Part shown: positions 49,545 through 57,289 of the stretch, piece after piece
How positions within the stretch are numbered: position 1 is the first letter of the stretch
How the letters are laid out: every line of letters starts with the position of its first letter
Source: a bacterium
GTDB lineage: Bacteria; Hydrothermota; Tepidihabitantia; Tepidihabitantales; Tepidihabitantaceae
Length of the DNA: 64,000 nucleotides
Direction: 5' to 3'
Assembly (NCBI GenBank): GCA_035505375.1
Contig: DATJQV010000012.1
Location: forward strand, 1-64,000
Notes under the pieces: model-generated
Databases searched by the model: none
What the model saw: the letters and a program-made list of their open reading frames with translations, nothing else
Told to the model about the DNA's origin: nothing
Translations under genes and position numbers: made by a program

Positions 49545-49982
49545 GGAGGCGGGTCGGACGGTCGCCCCCAACCAACGCCGAACGCCAAACGCCGATGTCC
49601 GAAGTTCTGAAATCGGAGTTCGGAGTTTGCACTTCGGAGTTGCCACGGGGGAGGAAAGTCCGAGCACCGCGGGCGAGGCACTCGTTAAGAGCGAGGCTGC
49701 GGGTCGGAAACGGCCCGTGGACGGACAGTGTCACAGAAACCACACCGCCGCGTGCTTGCACGCGGCAAGGGTGAAAAAGTGCGGTAAGAGCGCACTATTC
49801 CGAATGGCGACATCCGGAATGGAAAAACCCTGCCCGGTGCAAGACCAACATGAGAACCGGACTGGCCCGGTCCATTCAAGTTCTCGGGTAGGTCGCTTGA
49901 GACGTGCGGGCAACCGCGCGCCCAGATAAATGACCGTCACCCGGCTTGCCGGGGACAGAACTCGGCTTACAGACCCGCCTCC
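49545..49982 (+). ncRNA. rnpB: RNase P RNA (bacterial type A)
   Basis: The catalytic RNA of tRNA 5'-end processing. P1 pairs GGAGGCGGGTC (49545-49555) with GACCCGCCTCC (49972-49982). Universal cores are present: GAGGAAAGTCCGAGC (49651-49665), GGTGAAAAAGTGCGGTAAG near 49768, GGTAGGTCGCTTGAG near 49889, AGATAAATGACCGTC near 49924 and ACAGAACTCGGCTTACAG (49955-49972), which pairs with the first to make P4. The length of about 438 is larger than usual because the P3 region (between GTCGCCCCC and GGGGGAGG) carries eight heptads as a long hairpin. Confidence 0.95.
49575..49640 (+). repeat. Eight heptads forming the extended P3 helix of RNase P RNA
   Basis: Left arm: ACGCCGA, ACGCCAA, ACGCCGA, TGTCCGA (49575-49602). 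Loop to 49612. Right arm: TCGGAGT, TCGGAGT, TTGCACT, TCGGAGT (49613-49640). Each left word pairs with a right word at about six of seven positions. Confidence 0.85.
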
Positions 49983-50018
49983 AATCTGCTTTGTGTCCCA
50001 TGCCGTGAGATGCCGGAG

Positions 50019-50041
50019 GCCGGTTCGCGTCCCGAGCCGGC
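50019..50041 (+). terminator. Hairpin after rnpB, possible terminator
   Basis: GCCGGTTCG and CGAGCCGGC pair with one G-U, five-base loop, 37 bases after the end of rnpB. No U tract follows, so the call is weak. Confidence 0.35.
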
Positions 50042-50046
50042 CGCAC

Positions 50047-50346
50047 GAGTCGCAGCGGGAGTCGCGGTCGGAGTCGCCCTCAGAGTCCCCCCGCAAGTCC
50101 TCACCCATTTCACCTCAGGAGTCGCCTCCGCAATCGCCTTCCACACGACGAGGCAAGTGACCTTCCGAATCGGACGGCGAGTCCCAGCCGGAATCGCACA
50201 CAGACTCACCATCGCAATCGCCGCCAGAACCAACCCAAGAATTACCGTCCTTGTCGCTTTGCATGTCGCCGTCCGAATCACCCCGGGAACCGTTCCCGGA
50301 ACGGTTCCCAAGGCGACTCGCAATGCCGTCGCTCTTGTGATGCTCA
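50047..50346. repeat. 12-bp-period array 3 (25 units, 300 bp)
   Basis: Twenty-five 12-mers in register, consensus GARTCGCCNNCN (for example GAGTCGCAGCGG, GAGTCGCGGTCG, GAATCGCACACA). It is more diverged than arrays 1 and 2 and unrelated in sequence. It fills the region between rnpB and the transposase gene. No gene is seen in it, although frames are open. Confidence 0.85.
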
Positions 50347-50408
50347 CGACCACCAACTCCGCTTCTTGCAATCACTTAGCCGACCCGCACGCCTCCCCGA
50401 CACCTAAT

Positions 50409-50425
50409 TAGGGACAGTCACCCTA
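50409..50425. repeat. Short REP-like palindrome next to the transposase gene
   Basis: TAGGG-ACAGTCA-CCCTA, 21 bases upstream of the promoter -35 end. The adjoining words TCACCCTATTTC recur at 54549-54560. Palindromes with GGGACAGTC-like centres commonly flank this transposase family, which supports a REP role. Confidence 0.5.
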
Positions 50426-50429
50426 TTTC

Positions 50430-50457
50430 TTGACATCAATCGATCTGTCGGTAGCAT
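50430..50457 (+). promoter_or_regulatory. Promoter of the transposase gene
   Basis: A perfect TTGACA (50430-50435), 16-base spacer, TAGCAT (50452-50457), six bases to the GTG at 50464; predicted leaderless. Confidence 0.6.
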
Positions 50458-50463
50458 CTGCGC

Positions 50464-51147
50464 GTGCCGAGAATAGCGCGGATCGTGGTTCCCGGTGTTC
50501 TGCACCACGTTACGCAACGCGGGAACAACCGGCAGGACGTATTCCTCACGGATGGTGACCGTGAGTTCTATCTCGGGCTACTGCGCAAGCGTTCCGCACA
50601 ATACGGATTGGAAGTGCTTGGATATTGCCTGATGACAAACCACGTCCATCTGCTCGTCAGGCCGCAGACGGCTGATGCCATAGCTCGGGCATTGGGGCGC
50701 ACTCACTTCATCTACGCACAGCGATTCAATACGGAGCACTCCCGCAGCGGTCACTTGTGGCAGGCTCGTTTTTATTCCTGCCCTGCAGAGGAAACTACCC
50801 TCCTCGCCATCATGCGCTATATCGAGCAGAACCCGGTGCGTGCGCGTATCGTCACCCACGCCTGGGAGTACCCATGGTCAAGCGCTGCTTTGCACGTCGG
50901 CAGGCGGAAGGACTCGGGCATGATCGACGCAGCATCGTGGGCTAATCAGATTGCACCGGCCGAATGGCGCACGCTATTGCAGGAAGCTGAGGACGAGGGG
51001 CGCGTAACGGAGATCCGCCGCCGCACCATGATTGGCCGGCCGCTGGGCAGCCCTGAGTTTGTCAGCGAAGTCGAGGCGAAGTTAGACCGGCAGCTCGCCT
51101 ATCGACGACCAGGCCGGCCGCGCAAGGCCGAGCCAGAGCAGCAGTAG
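50464..51147 (+). mobile_element. REP-associated tyrosine transposase (RAYT, TnpA-REP)
   Basis: A 227-residue Y1 transposase of the HUH nuclease fold. Start RIVVPGVLHHVTQRGNNRQDVF, the HUH motif is NHVHLLV, and the catalytic Tyr is in IMRYIEQNPVRARIV. The C-terminus (RRPGRPRKAEPEQQ) is a basic tail. Such single-copy enzymes cut and join short palindromes (REPs) and are held to spread them, rather than moving themselves. Two palindrome families and many hairpin-forming repeats in this window are possible substrates. A GTG start directly follows the promoter. Confidence 0.92.
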
Positions 51148-51273
51148 CGCTCGTACCCAGGGCGCCCGGGGTGGGACCCAGAGCCGAAACTGGTTTGGCC
51201 CTATGGTAATCAATCGTCCCCGAAATCCCCGTCGGCAAATCCGCTCTGGCAAGCCCTGCGGATGAACCCGGGT

Positions 51274-53181
51274 CTACCGCGCGACTACTACCGGCACAGT
51301 ACCAGCACCTGCGGCTGACAAATAGTACACTCCCGGCCGCAGGTTGCGCAGGTCGAGCGTGGTCTGCGGGCTGCCTGCCGGCACGACCGTTCGCGCGACC
51401 AGCCTCCCACAGACGTCATGGACTCGTAGCTCGCGAGCGCCTGCCCACGACGGGAGACCGATTTGCAGCCGACCACGGCAGGGACTTGGAAAGGCCCGCA
51501 GAGTAGCTGCCGGGCCGACGGCGCGGCGTTCGGTAGCACCGCTGGGAACAAGGCCGGCCAGTTGGTGCAGGTAGATTATGGCGCGGACTTCGTTCTGAAC
51601 TTCCTGTGTCTCCGGAATCCAGACCGGCGGGTACGACACGGCGTACACTTTGTTCGCCGGGTTCATGACCGAGTCATTCACCTGGGTCCACACGCTCATT
51701 CCCGCCCCGCCATAGGCAACGGCTGTGGCGCTGTCAACTAACTGGATGGCGTGTCGGTTGTCCGGAATCCTCGGGTTGCTGTCAACCTGCGGCTGCATCC
51801 GCAGGTAGGCGCCCGGGACATGCTTCATGAACCGGGCTGCCTCACGCTCCTGCCAGAACGCCACGGAATCGACCGACTTCGGCACCGGGCCGCCTGAATC
51901 CGTGCTGGACTGATACCGGTCCGCCGGACCCTCGAAATCGAGCAGGAATCTTATCCGCGGCTCGGGATACCGCGCGATCATGCCCGACCCCATCGTAATG
52001 CCGTAGCCCGTGGTGTAAACCACCAGCCGGCTTGTGTCCACATAGTCTCGACTCGCCAGAAGCGACTCACAGGCGTGCATCCCGTCCTGCTGCACGTACC
52101 CGTCGTAGTTCTCCGTGTATGCCCCGCTCCGGCCTCTGCCGTCCGGGTCAAAGTGCATGAACGCGAAGCCGTCCGACGCGATGTCGTCGGGTGTCGTGGT
52201 CGAATCGAGCTGGCTGCCGTACCCTTTGCCGCCCGGCACAAAGATCACGCCGGGCACGCGATTCGAGGGCCCGGCATAGGCCGGCCGGTGGATGTGCACG
52301 TACAGGCTGCAGCCGGAGGAAGGGTTGACTACCCAAAGAGTCTCGACCACTTCCGGCGCGGTGTTCGGATACTGCCAAACGATGCTGTCCGCCGTGTTCA
52401 GTTCCACCACCCGCTCAAACTCAGAGACAAGCGTGTTGCCGGTATTCAGCCGCACCGCGGTACACGGCATCGTCAGACCGGCGGCGCTCCAGACGATCGC
52501 CCCCGAAGAGTCTACCTCGATGACCCGGTTATGGCCGGGGTCAACTATCAGCGTGTTGCCGTTCAAAAGGCGCTGAGCGCATGAGGGCATGGTGATGCCG
52601 GTGGCATAATGCCAGACTACCGTGCCGGTCGAGTCGACCTCTATTACCTGACTGCTGTCCGAGTTGCAGATAAGCGTGTTGCCGTTCGCCAACCGGCTGC
52701 CGTTGTGCGGTGCGACGAGATTCGAGCAGCTCCAGACAATCGAGAGGTCGGGCGTGACCTCGATGACCCGGTTGTCGTCACGGTCGGTAATAAGCGTGCG
52801 GCCGTTTGCCAAACGGTAGGCTTCGTTCGGGTAGTGCAGTCCTGATGAATCCAGCCACACACGGTCGCCGTCGAGGTTCACCTCGAGGACCTTGTTTCCG
52901 CCGCTCGAAGACATCAGCGTGTTGGAATCCGCCAGTCGGCGCGCGGTGTGAAGAAACGGCACGTCGCCCTTGATATACGCCCAGACCAGCCGGCCCAGGC
53001 TGTCCACTTCGAGCGCACGGGAATCATTGCCGGTGAGGACGGTGCCGTCGGCAATCAGCGTGTTGCCGTTAGGCAGACGCTGGACACCAAGCGGCGCAAT
53101 CTGCACCGAGGCCGAAGCAAGCGACAGGCAGCCCGCCACGGCGACGAGAATAACGGACAACGGTAACCAACGGTGATTCAA
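51274..53181 (-). CDS. Exported propeller protein with alpha/beta-hydrolase-like domain and sorting tail
   Basis: 635 residues from TTG 53181, five bases after AGGAGGT; the ATG at 53205 lies before that site and is unlikely. Signal peptide (LSVILVAVAGCLSLASA). Residues about 25-270 are repeats of LPNGNTLIAD / NRVIEVDSSGAIVW type, as in arylsulfotransferase-like propellers. Residues about 280-510 resemble a dienelactone-hydrolase fold (VPGVIFVPGGKGYG, then FDPDGRGRSG). The nucleophile elbow reads TGYGITMGSG, with Gly where Ser is expected. A sorting-type tail ends the protein (ELRVHDVCGRLV, LRPGVYYLSAAG). Confidence 0.8.
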   Translation of the reverse strand: MNHRWLPLSVILVAVAGCLSLASASVQIAPLGVQRLPNGNTLIADGTVLTGNDSRALEVDSLGRLVWAYIKGDVPFLHTARRLADSNTLMSSSGGNKVLEVNLDGDRVWLDSSGLHYPNEAYRLANGRTLITDRDDNRVIEVTPDLSIVWSCSNLVAPHNGSRLANGNTLICNSDSSQVIEVDSTGTVVWHYATGITMPSCAQRLLNGNTLIVDPGHNRVIEVDSSGAIVWSAAGLTMPCTAVRLNTGNTLVSEFERVVELNTADSIVWQYPNTAPEVVETLWVVNPSSGCSLYVHIHRPAYAGPSNRVPGVIFVPGGKGYGSQLDSTTTPDDIASDGFAFMHFDPDGRGRSGAYTENYDGYVQQDGMHACESLLASRDYVDTSRLVVYTTGYGITMGSGMIARYPEPRIRFLLDFEGPADRYQSSTDSGGPVPKSVDSVAFWQEREAARFMKHVPGAYLRMQPQVDSNPRIPDNRHAIQLVDSATAVAYGGAGMSVWTQVNDSVMNPANKVYAVSYPPVWIPETQEVQNEVRAIIYLHQLAGLVPSGATERRAVGPAATLRAFPSPCRGRLQIGLPSWAGARELRVHDVCGRLVARTVVPAGSPQTTLDLRNLRPGVYYLSAAGAGTVPVVVAR

Positions 53182-53282
53182 GCACACCTCCTGTATTTTA
53201 ACCATGGGGAGAATACGTCATAGGGTAGTGACCGAATGACTCGGCGTCACGCACTCGCGTCCCATGAAGGCTGCCGGGCCTG

Positions 53283-54437
53283 TCAGCGCGCTACCCCCCG
53301 CATTGCGTTCCGCCAGCCGCTGTGTGTGGTATCCGGAACCCCGCGCCAATGCTCCGTCGAATAGCCGGGGCCGTCTTTCCCGCCTACGTGGTTGAGACCT
53401 TCAACCGGACCCGGCCACTCCGCAATCGGTCCATAGAACGCACCGGTAACTCCCACGGGGATAGTACCTTCCTCAGTCCAGACATTGGTGCCGGGATTCC
53501 ACCAGGCTACGCCGTTCCTGGGCGTCCAACAATCGGCGCCGCCCCAGCAGTAGAGTCGTTCGAGAATACCGGAGCCCCACGGCGCGAAGTTAGGCGAATT
53601 GCCGCCGACGCAAGCTGGCGGAGCGGCTTCGGTCGTCCATGTGTGAGAAATCGGATCGTAGACCTGAAAGGAGCCATTAGTATAGAAACCACCGATTTCG
53701 TAGATCTTGCCTTGGCTGGCGGCCATAGCGCCGAAGTAGCAGTTTCCGTGAAATGGAGCGGTGCGCACCGACCACGTGCCCTGCCTGATGCTGTACACGT
53801 ACATGCTGTTACCGAAGTTGCAGATGCAGAAGATGGAGTCGCCGAGGGTCGCGCCCATGTTGCCATAGGAGCTGACGGGTAGGGACGCCATCTCGGTCCA
53901 GGCGTTGTCTGCCTTGGTCCAGTGGTAAACGCTGCGACCGTAGGTGCCGTTATAGAAGCCGAGTGTGTACACGCCGGATGAGTCGGTACCGCCGCCATCA
54001 TCCTGCCAGTACACTGCGCTCTGGTTGCTGGAGGGCACCGGCAGGTCAGCTATCTTGGTCCAGGTGTTGGTTCGCGAATTGTACCGATAGCACGATTGCA
54101 GGTAGCTACTGTCTTGTCCGCCGATTCCGCCGATAGCGTACAGAAAGCTGCTGTCGGCCTGCCGCTCCCACGCGCCCGCCATCCCACGGAAGACGCCCTT
54201 GGCACCCGGATAGCTGGCCCTAGTGCTCCAGTTTGTCGCTTCCTGCTGGTAGGACTCGCTGGGCGGCAGGACACCGTTGCGCGGGGGCGCGCACGCCGGG
54301 TCGAGGGCCGCCTGCGAAGCAAGCGCGGTATTTGATGGCGCGGCGTATCTGACTGGACAAACGCCGCCGTTCTGCAGCGCGACGAGGCTGCCTGCAAGCA
54401 GCAGGCAAAGTATCGCGGCTTGACCAGCTTTAGACAT
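53283..54437 (-). CDS. Exported Kelch-repeat-like protein
   Basis: 384 residues. A signal peptide (QAAILCLLLAGSLVALQ) leads to repeats of Kelch type: FLYAIGGIGGQDSSYLQSCYRYNSRTNTWTKIADLP, VYTLGFYNGTYGRSVYHW, and KIYEIGGFYTNGSFQVYDPISHTWTTEAAPP-like blades, probably one propeller. There is no sorting tail. GGAGG lies six bases before the ATG. Possible roles are carbohydrate or protein binding at the cell surface. It follows the 51274 gene in orientation but with a gap of about 100 bases. Confidence 0.8.
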   Translation of the reverse strand: MSKAGQAAILCLLLAGSLVALQNGGVCPVRYAAPSNTALASQAALDPACAPPRNGVLPPSESYQQEATNWSTRASYPGAKGVFRGMAGAWERQADSSFLYAIGGIGGQDSSYLQSCYRYNSRTNTWTKIADLPVPSSNQSAVYWQDDGGGTDSSGVYTLGFYNGTYGRSVYHWTKADNAWTEMASLPVSSYGNMGATLGDSIFCICNFGNSMYVYSIRQGTWSVRTAPFHGNCYFGAMAASQGKIYEIGGFYTNGSFQVYDPISHTWTTEAAPPACVGGNSPNFAPWGSGILERLYCWGGADCWTPRNGVAWWNPGTNVWTEEGTIPVGVTGAFYGPIAEWPGPVEGLNHVGGKDGPGYSTEHWRGVPDTTHSGWRNAMRGVAR

Positions 54438-54636
54438 GTCTACCTCCAGTTGACTGTCGCTAACCCGTTACCTAAGTCTGAGAATCCACACAATATTAAC
54501 CCCACGTCTGTGGTTGTCAAGTAGGGGGAAAAGCGGAGGTTAACCAGACTCACCCTATTTCGGGAAGCTTTGCGACATCAAACGAGCCTACAGCTAACAG
54601 CCTTCAGCTAGCAGCTTCCGGCAGGCCGGCAAGACC

Positions 54637-54671
54637 ATTGTAGATTTCAGATTGTCGATTGTAGATTGGCG
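54637..54671 (+). repeat. Five heptads upstream of the riboswitch
   Basis: ATTGTAG, ATTTCAG, ATTGTCG, ATTGTAG, ATTGGCG in register. CAGCTAA/CAGCTAG words at 54591-54618 are similar. Nothing else was recognised in 54438-54820. Confidence 0.75.
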
Positions 54672-54841
54672 GGTGGCCGCGGCTTCGCCGCAAGCCGTGC
54701 AGTTCCTGGTCCATAGTCCTACGCCCGTCCGATTCGTTTCCGTCTTGCATCGCCGGCCCGCGATGATACTCTTATCCCAACAATCTGGAAGAGCGGTGGA
54801 AGACCGGGTGCGTGTCCACGCACGAACGGTTGCGCAAGCTT

Positions 54842-54881
54842 GGGACACGATCCCAAATCTCGGAGATTTGGGTCATGTCCC
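54842..54881 (+). repeat. GGGACA-type palindrome within the riboswitch 5' part
   Basis: Arms GGGACACGATCCCAAATCT and AGATTTGGGTCATGTCCC, flanked by TTGCGC and GCGCA that could close the stem. Same family as 41056-41097. Confidence 0.75.
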
Positions 54882-54987
54882 GCGCACAGGGAAAGCCGTG
54901 TGAATCGGCTGCGGTCCCACCCACTGTGAGCGGTTCCTCGCTCTGTCACACTGACGACTCGGATAGTCAGAATGCAGGGCCAGTAGG

Positions 54988-55022
54988 TTCTGACTTCTGG
55001 TTTCTGAATTCTGAATTGTCCG
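54988..55022 (+). repeat. Five heptads within the cobalamin riboswitch
   Basis: TTCTGAC, TTCTGGT, TTCTGAA, TTCTGAA, TTGTCCG in exact register, between conserved riboswitch blocks. Confidence 0.85.
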
Positions 55023-55135
55023 GTTCGGTGTACTGCCACTGGCCTTGGCCGGGAAGGCGACAGAGTCATGCCGCAAGCCAGGAGACCTGTCCGCCGCCTC
55101 CAATAGGTTCAACTTGTGAGGAAAGGAGAATCGTG

Positions 55136-57289
55136 ATGCAGACGAAGTCAAAGGGCAAAGGTCAAAGGGGAAGTGTCAAAGGACCCGGAGCGACCCGGCT
55201 TGCCCTGCTGGTTGCGCTCGCCGGGGTGGCCGCAGCGGGAACGCTGCGAGGTGTGGTGCTGGATGCCGAAACCCGGCAGCCGGTAGGCTATGCAGCAGTC
55301 AATGTCCCAGACTTGGAACTCAGCACGACGGCCGACTCAACCGGCTCATTTGCGCTTGAGCTTGGGTCCGCTCCCAGTCGCATAACCGTCGTGATCTCTC
55401 GCGTCGGGTATGAAGAGCGTCGCTGGGACGATGTCAGCGTCCAACGAGCCGCGGCTTTCTACCTGCGACCCAGCGCGGTCCGAATGAAGGGAATCTCCGT
55501 AACCGCATTTCGCACTCCGACTGATATCAATCGCTCCGGCCCGGTCTCGGTAATCGAGCCCGGCGACTCAGCCGTCAGCGGCGGCACCAACGTAGCAGAC
55601 CTGCTGCAGGATATGCCATCAGTCATGCTGAAGGACTATGGCAACCTGACGACCATCGGTCTGCGCGGCGCCAACGCGGAACAAACCCTCATACTCTTCG
55701 ATGGAGTCAGGCTAAATTCCGCCCAGGACAACCTATTCGACCTGACTTTGCTGCCCTTGTCGCAGGCCCAGCGGTTAGAAGTCGTCAGGGGCAATAACTC
55801 AGCCCTGTATGGCGCCAACTCCATCGGCGGGCTGGTCAACGTACTCACGCCTGACCCGGAATCGCTCGGCGCGAAGGCGGTCGCTGGCCTCGGCTCGTTC
55901 GGTCGGCGCTATCTAGAGGCTACGCACACCAACTGGTCGGCCCCGCTTGGTTACGTCGTTACCGGCAGCCTGAGCCGAACCGGTGACAAGTTCACGTACC
56001 GGGACACGATGGACTCGCTGCATGAGCGCATCAACTCCGGCATTAACTCCGAGGACGTGATGGCCAAGGGCGTCTACGCGCAAGGCCCGCACCGTGTGTC
56101 ATTGCTAGGCGAATACGGCATCACCCGGCGCGGCGAGCCAGGTCCGACTTCCTGGCCGGCGGACAGCGCCCGCATGGAGGAGTACCGCGGTATCGCGCAC
56201 CTTGCCTACGACCTGCAGGAGACCGACAACTCCAGGCTCGAATCGCGACTCTACTATCACCAGTCTTGGCTGCACTATTGGGACCCGGATACGCTGGCGT
56301 GGGCCAATGACACGCACGTTACGACTATGGCCGGGCTCAACGCGCAGCAGACGACGCATCTTGCCGAATGGGCCACAGCGATTGTCGGACTTGAGGGCGC
56401 GCGCGAGCAGTTCCGAAGTTCGGCCATCGGCACCCCCCAGCGTCTGACCGGCTCAGGCTGGGCCGAGGCGCGTTTGAATTGGCTGGGCTTCGACATTGTG
56501 CCGATGGCGCGATACGACTGGCTGGATGATTCGAGGCAGGAGCCGGACTCCATGCTCACCCGCTCCAGAACCCGTGTCATCAATCCCAAACTCTCACTGA
56601 GCTACTCAGCTTCTTCCTGGCTCAACCTCTACGCCTCGGTCGGACGGTCCTTTCGCGCCCCGACCTTCAATGAACTCTACTGGCCTGCGGACCCATGGAC
56701 CAAAGGCAACCCAAACCTGAAACCGGAATGGGCGACCAGCGTGGACCTTGGCGTGTCGGCCCGGTACGAGTCACTACTTTCCGGGCGGCTCGGGCTCTGG
56801 CACTCATCCCTGACCGACCTCATCGAGTGGCAGCCGGACTCGGCCTATGTCTACAGGCCGGTGAATCTCGACACCGCAACCATCACCGGAGCTGAAGTCG
56901 AGTTCTGCCTTGGTGCCAGGCACGCCGGCCTTGACGGCAACGCCACTTACATGCTCGCCCGCTCACACGGCATGGACCTCATCTACCGACCTCGACTCAG
57001 CTTCGGCGTGTCGCCATGGGCCGGCTGGGGCATAGCAGAGATGACCTGCGACGTCCGCTACACTGGTTCGAGGTACACGACACCGGACACGTTGCCGCCG
57101 AGCGGAGCGAACTCGCTGCCCAGCTACCTATTGGTCGATGTCGGCCTGGCAGTTAGTCCGACATTCGGCCACATAGGGACCGCGCTGCGCGGCGGAGTCC
57201 GCAATCTGTTTGACCGGCAGTACGAAGTGATGAGAGACTATCCGGTTCCGGGTCGCAACTGGTACGCTGAAATCGAGCTGAAACTCTAG
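55136..57289 (+). CDS. TonB-dependent outer-membrane receptor, BtuB-like
   Basis: 717 residues. A carboxypeptidase-regulatory-like domain (residues about 38-118, TLRGVVLDAETRQPVGYAAVNV) precedes the plug (VADLLQDMPSVMLKDYG, then TIGLRGANAEQTLILFDGVRLN, RLEVVRGNNSALYGANSIGG) and a 22-strand-type barrel ending YAEIELKL. The riboswitch upstream argues for cobalamin or a corrinoid as ligand. The start is ATG 55136 with AAAGGAG nine bases before it. The first residues before the signal helix (SKGKGQRGSVKGPG) are encoded by six heptads. The gene overlaps the convergent M23 gene by four bases. Confidence 0.9.
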   Translation: MQTKSKGKGQRGSVKGPGATRLALLVALAGVAAAGTLRGVVLDAETRQPVGYAAVNVPDLELSTTADSTGSFALELGSAPSRITVVISRVGYEERRWDDVSVQRAAAFYLRPSAVRMKGISVTAFRTPTDINRSGPVSVIEPGDSAVSGGTNVADLLQDMPSVMLKDYGNLTTIGLRGANAEQTLILFDGVRLNSAQDNLFDLTLLPLSQAQRLEVVRGNNSALYGANSIGGLVNVLTPDPESLGAKAVAGLGSFGRRYLEATHTNWSAPLGYVVTGSLSRTGDKFTYRDTMDSLHERINSGINSEDVMAKGVYAQGPHRVSLLGEYGITRRGEPGPTSWPADSARMEEYRGIAHLAYDLQETDNSRLESRLYYHQSWLHYWDPDTLAWANDTHVTTMAGLNAQQTTHLAEWATAIVGLEGAREQFRSSAIGTPQRLTGSGWAEARLNWLGFDIVPMARYDWLDDSRQEPDSMLTRSRTRVINPKLSLSYSASSWLNLYASVGRSFRAPTFNELYWPADPWTKGNPNLKPEWATSVDLGVSARYESLLSGRLGLWHSSLTDLIEWQPDSAYVYRPVNLDTATITGAEVEFCLGARHAGLDGNATYMLARSHGMDLIYRPRLSFGVSPWAGWGIAEMTCDVRYTGSRYTTPDTLPPSGANSLPSYLLVDVGLAVSPTFGHIGTALRGGVRNLFDRQYEVMRDYPVPGRNWYAEIELKL
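55146..55187 (+). repeat. Six in-frame heptads in the receptor signal region
   Basis: AGTCAAA, GGGCAAA, GGTCAAA, GGGGAAG, TGTCAAA, GGACCCG. They give a Lys/Gly-rich n-region ahead of the signal-peptide helix. Confidence 0.8.

Larger units (their letters stand above)
54824..55098 (+). promoter_or_regulatory. Cobalamin riboswitch upstream of the TonB receptor gene
   Basis: Class-typical blocks are in order: AGGGAAAGCCGTGTGAATC (54889-54907), GCGGTCCCACCCACTGTGAG (54911-54930), TACTGCCACTGGCC (55031-55044) with CGGGAAGGC (55050-55058), and the end box AAGCCAGGAGACCTG (55075-55089). The gene starts 38 bases on. Between the second and third blocks lies an arm longer than usual, containing five heptads. 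A 40-base palindrome (54842-54881) sits just before the first block, where the P2 region should be. High cobalamin should reduce receptor synthesis. The 5' boundary is approximate. Confidence 0.9.

Noticed and set aside
50047-50346. CRISPR array
   Set aside because: Units are contiguous 12-mers with no spacers between conserved repeats, and no cas genes are near. The same holds for arrays 1 and 2.
49930-50411. Open frames over the rnpB 3' end and array 3
   Set aside because: They begin inside the RNase P RNA or lack ribosome sites, and the array period explains their length.
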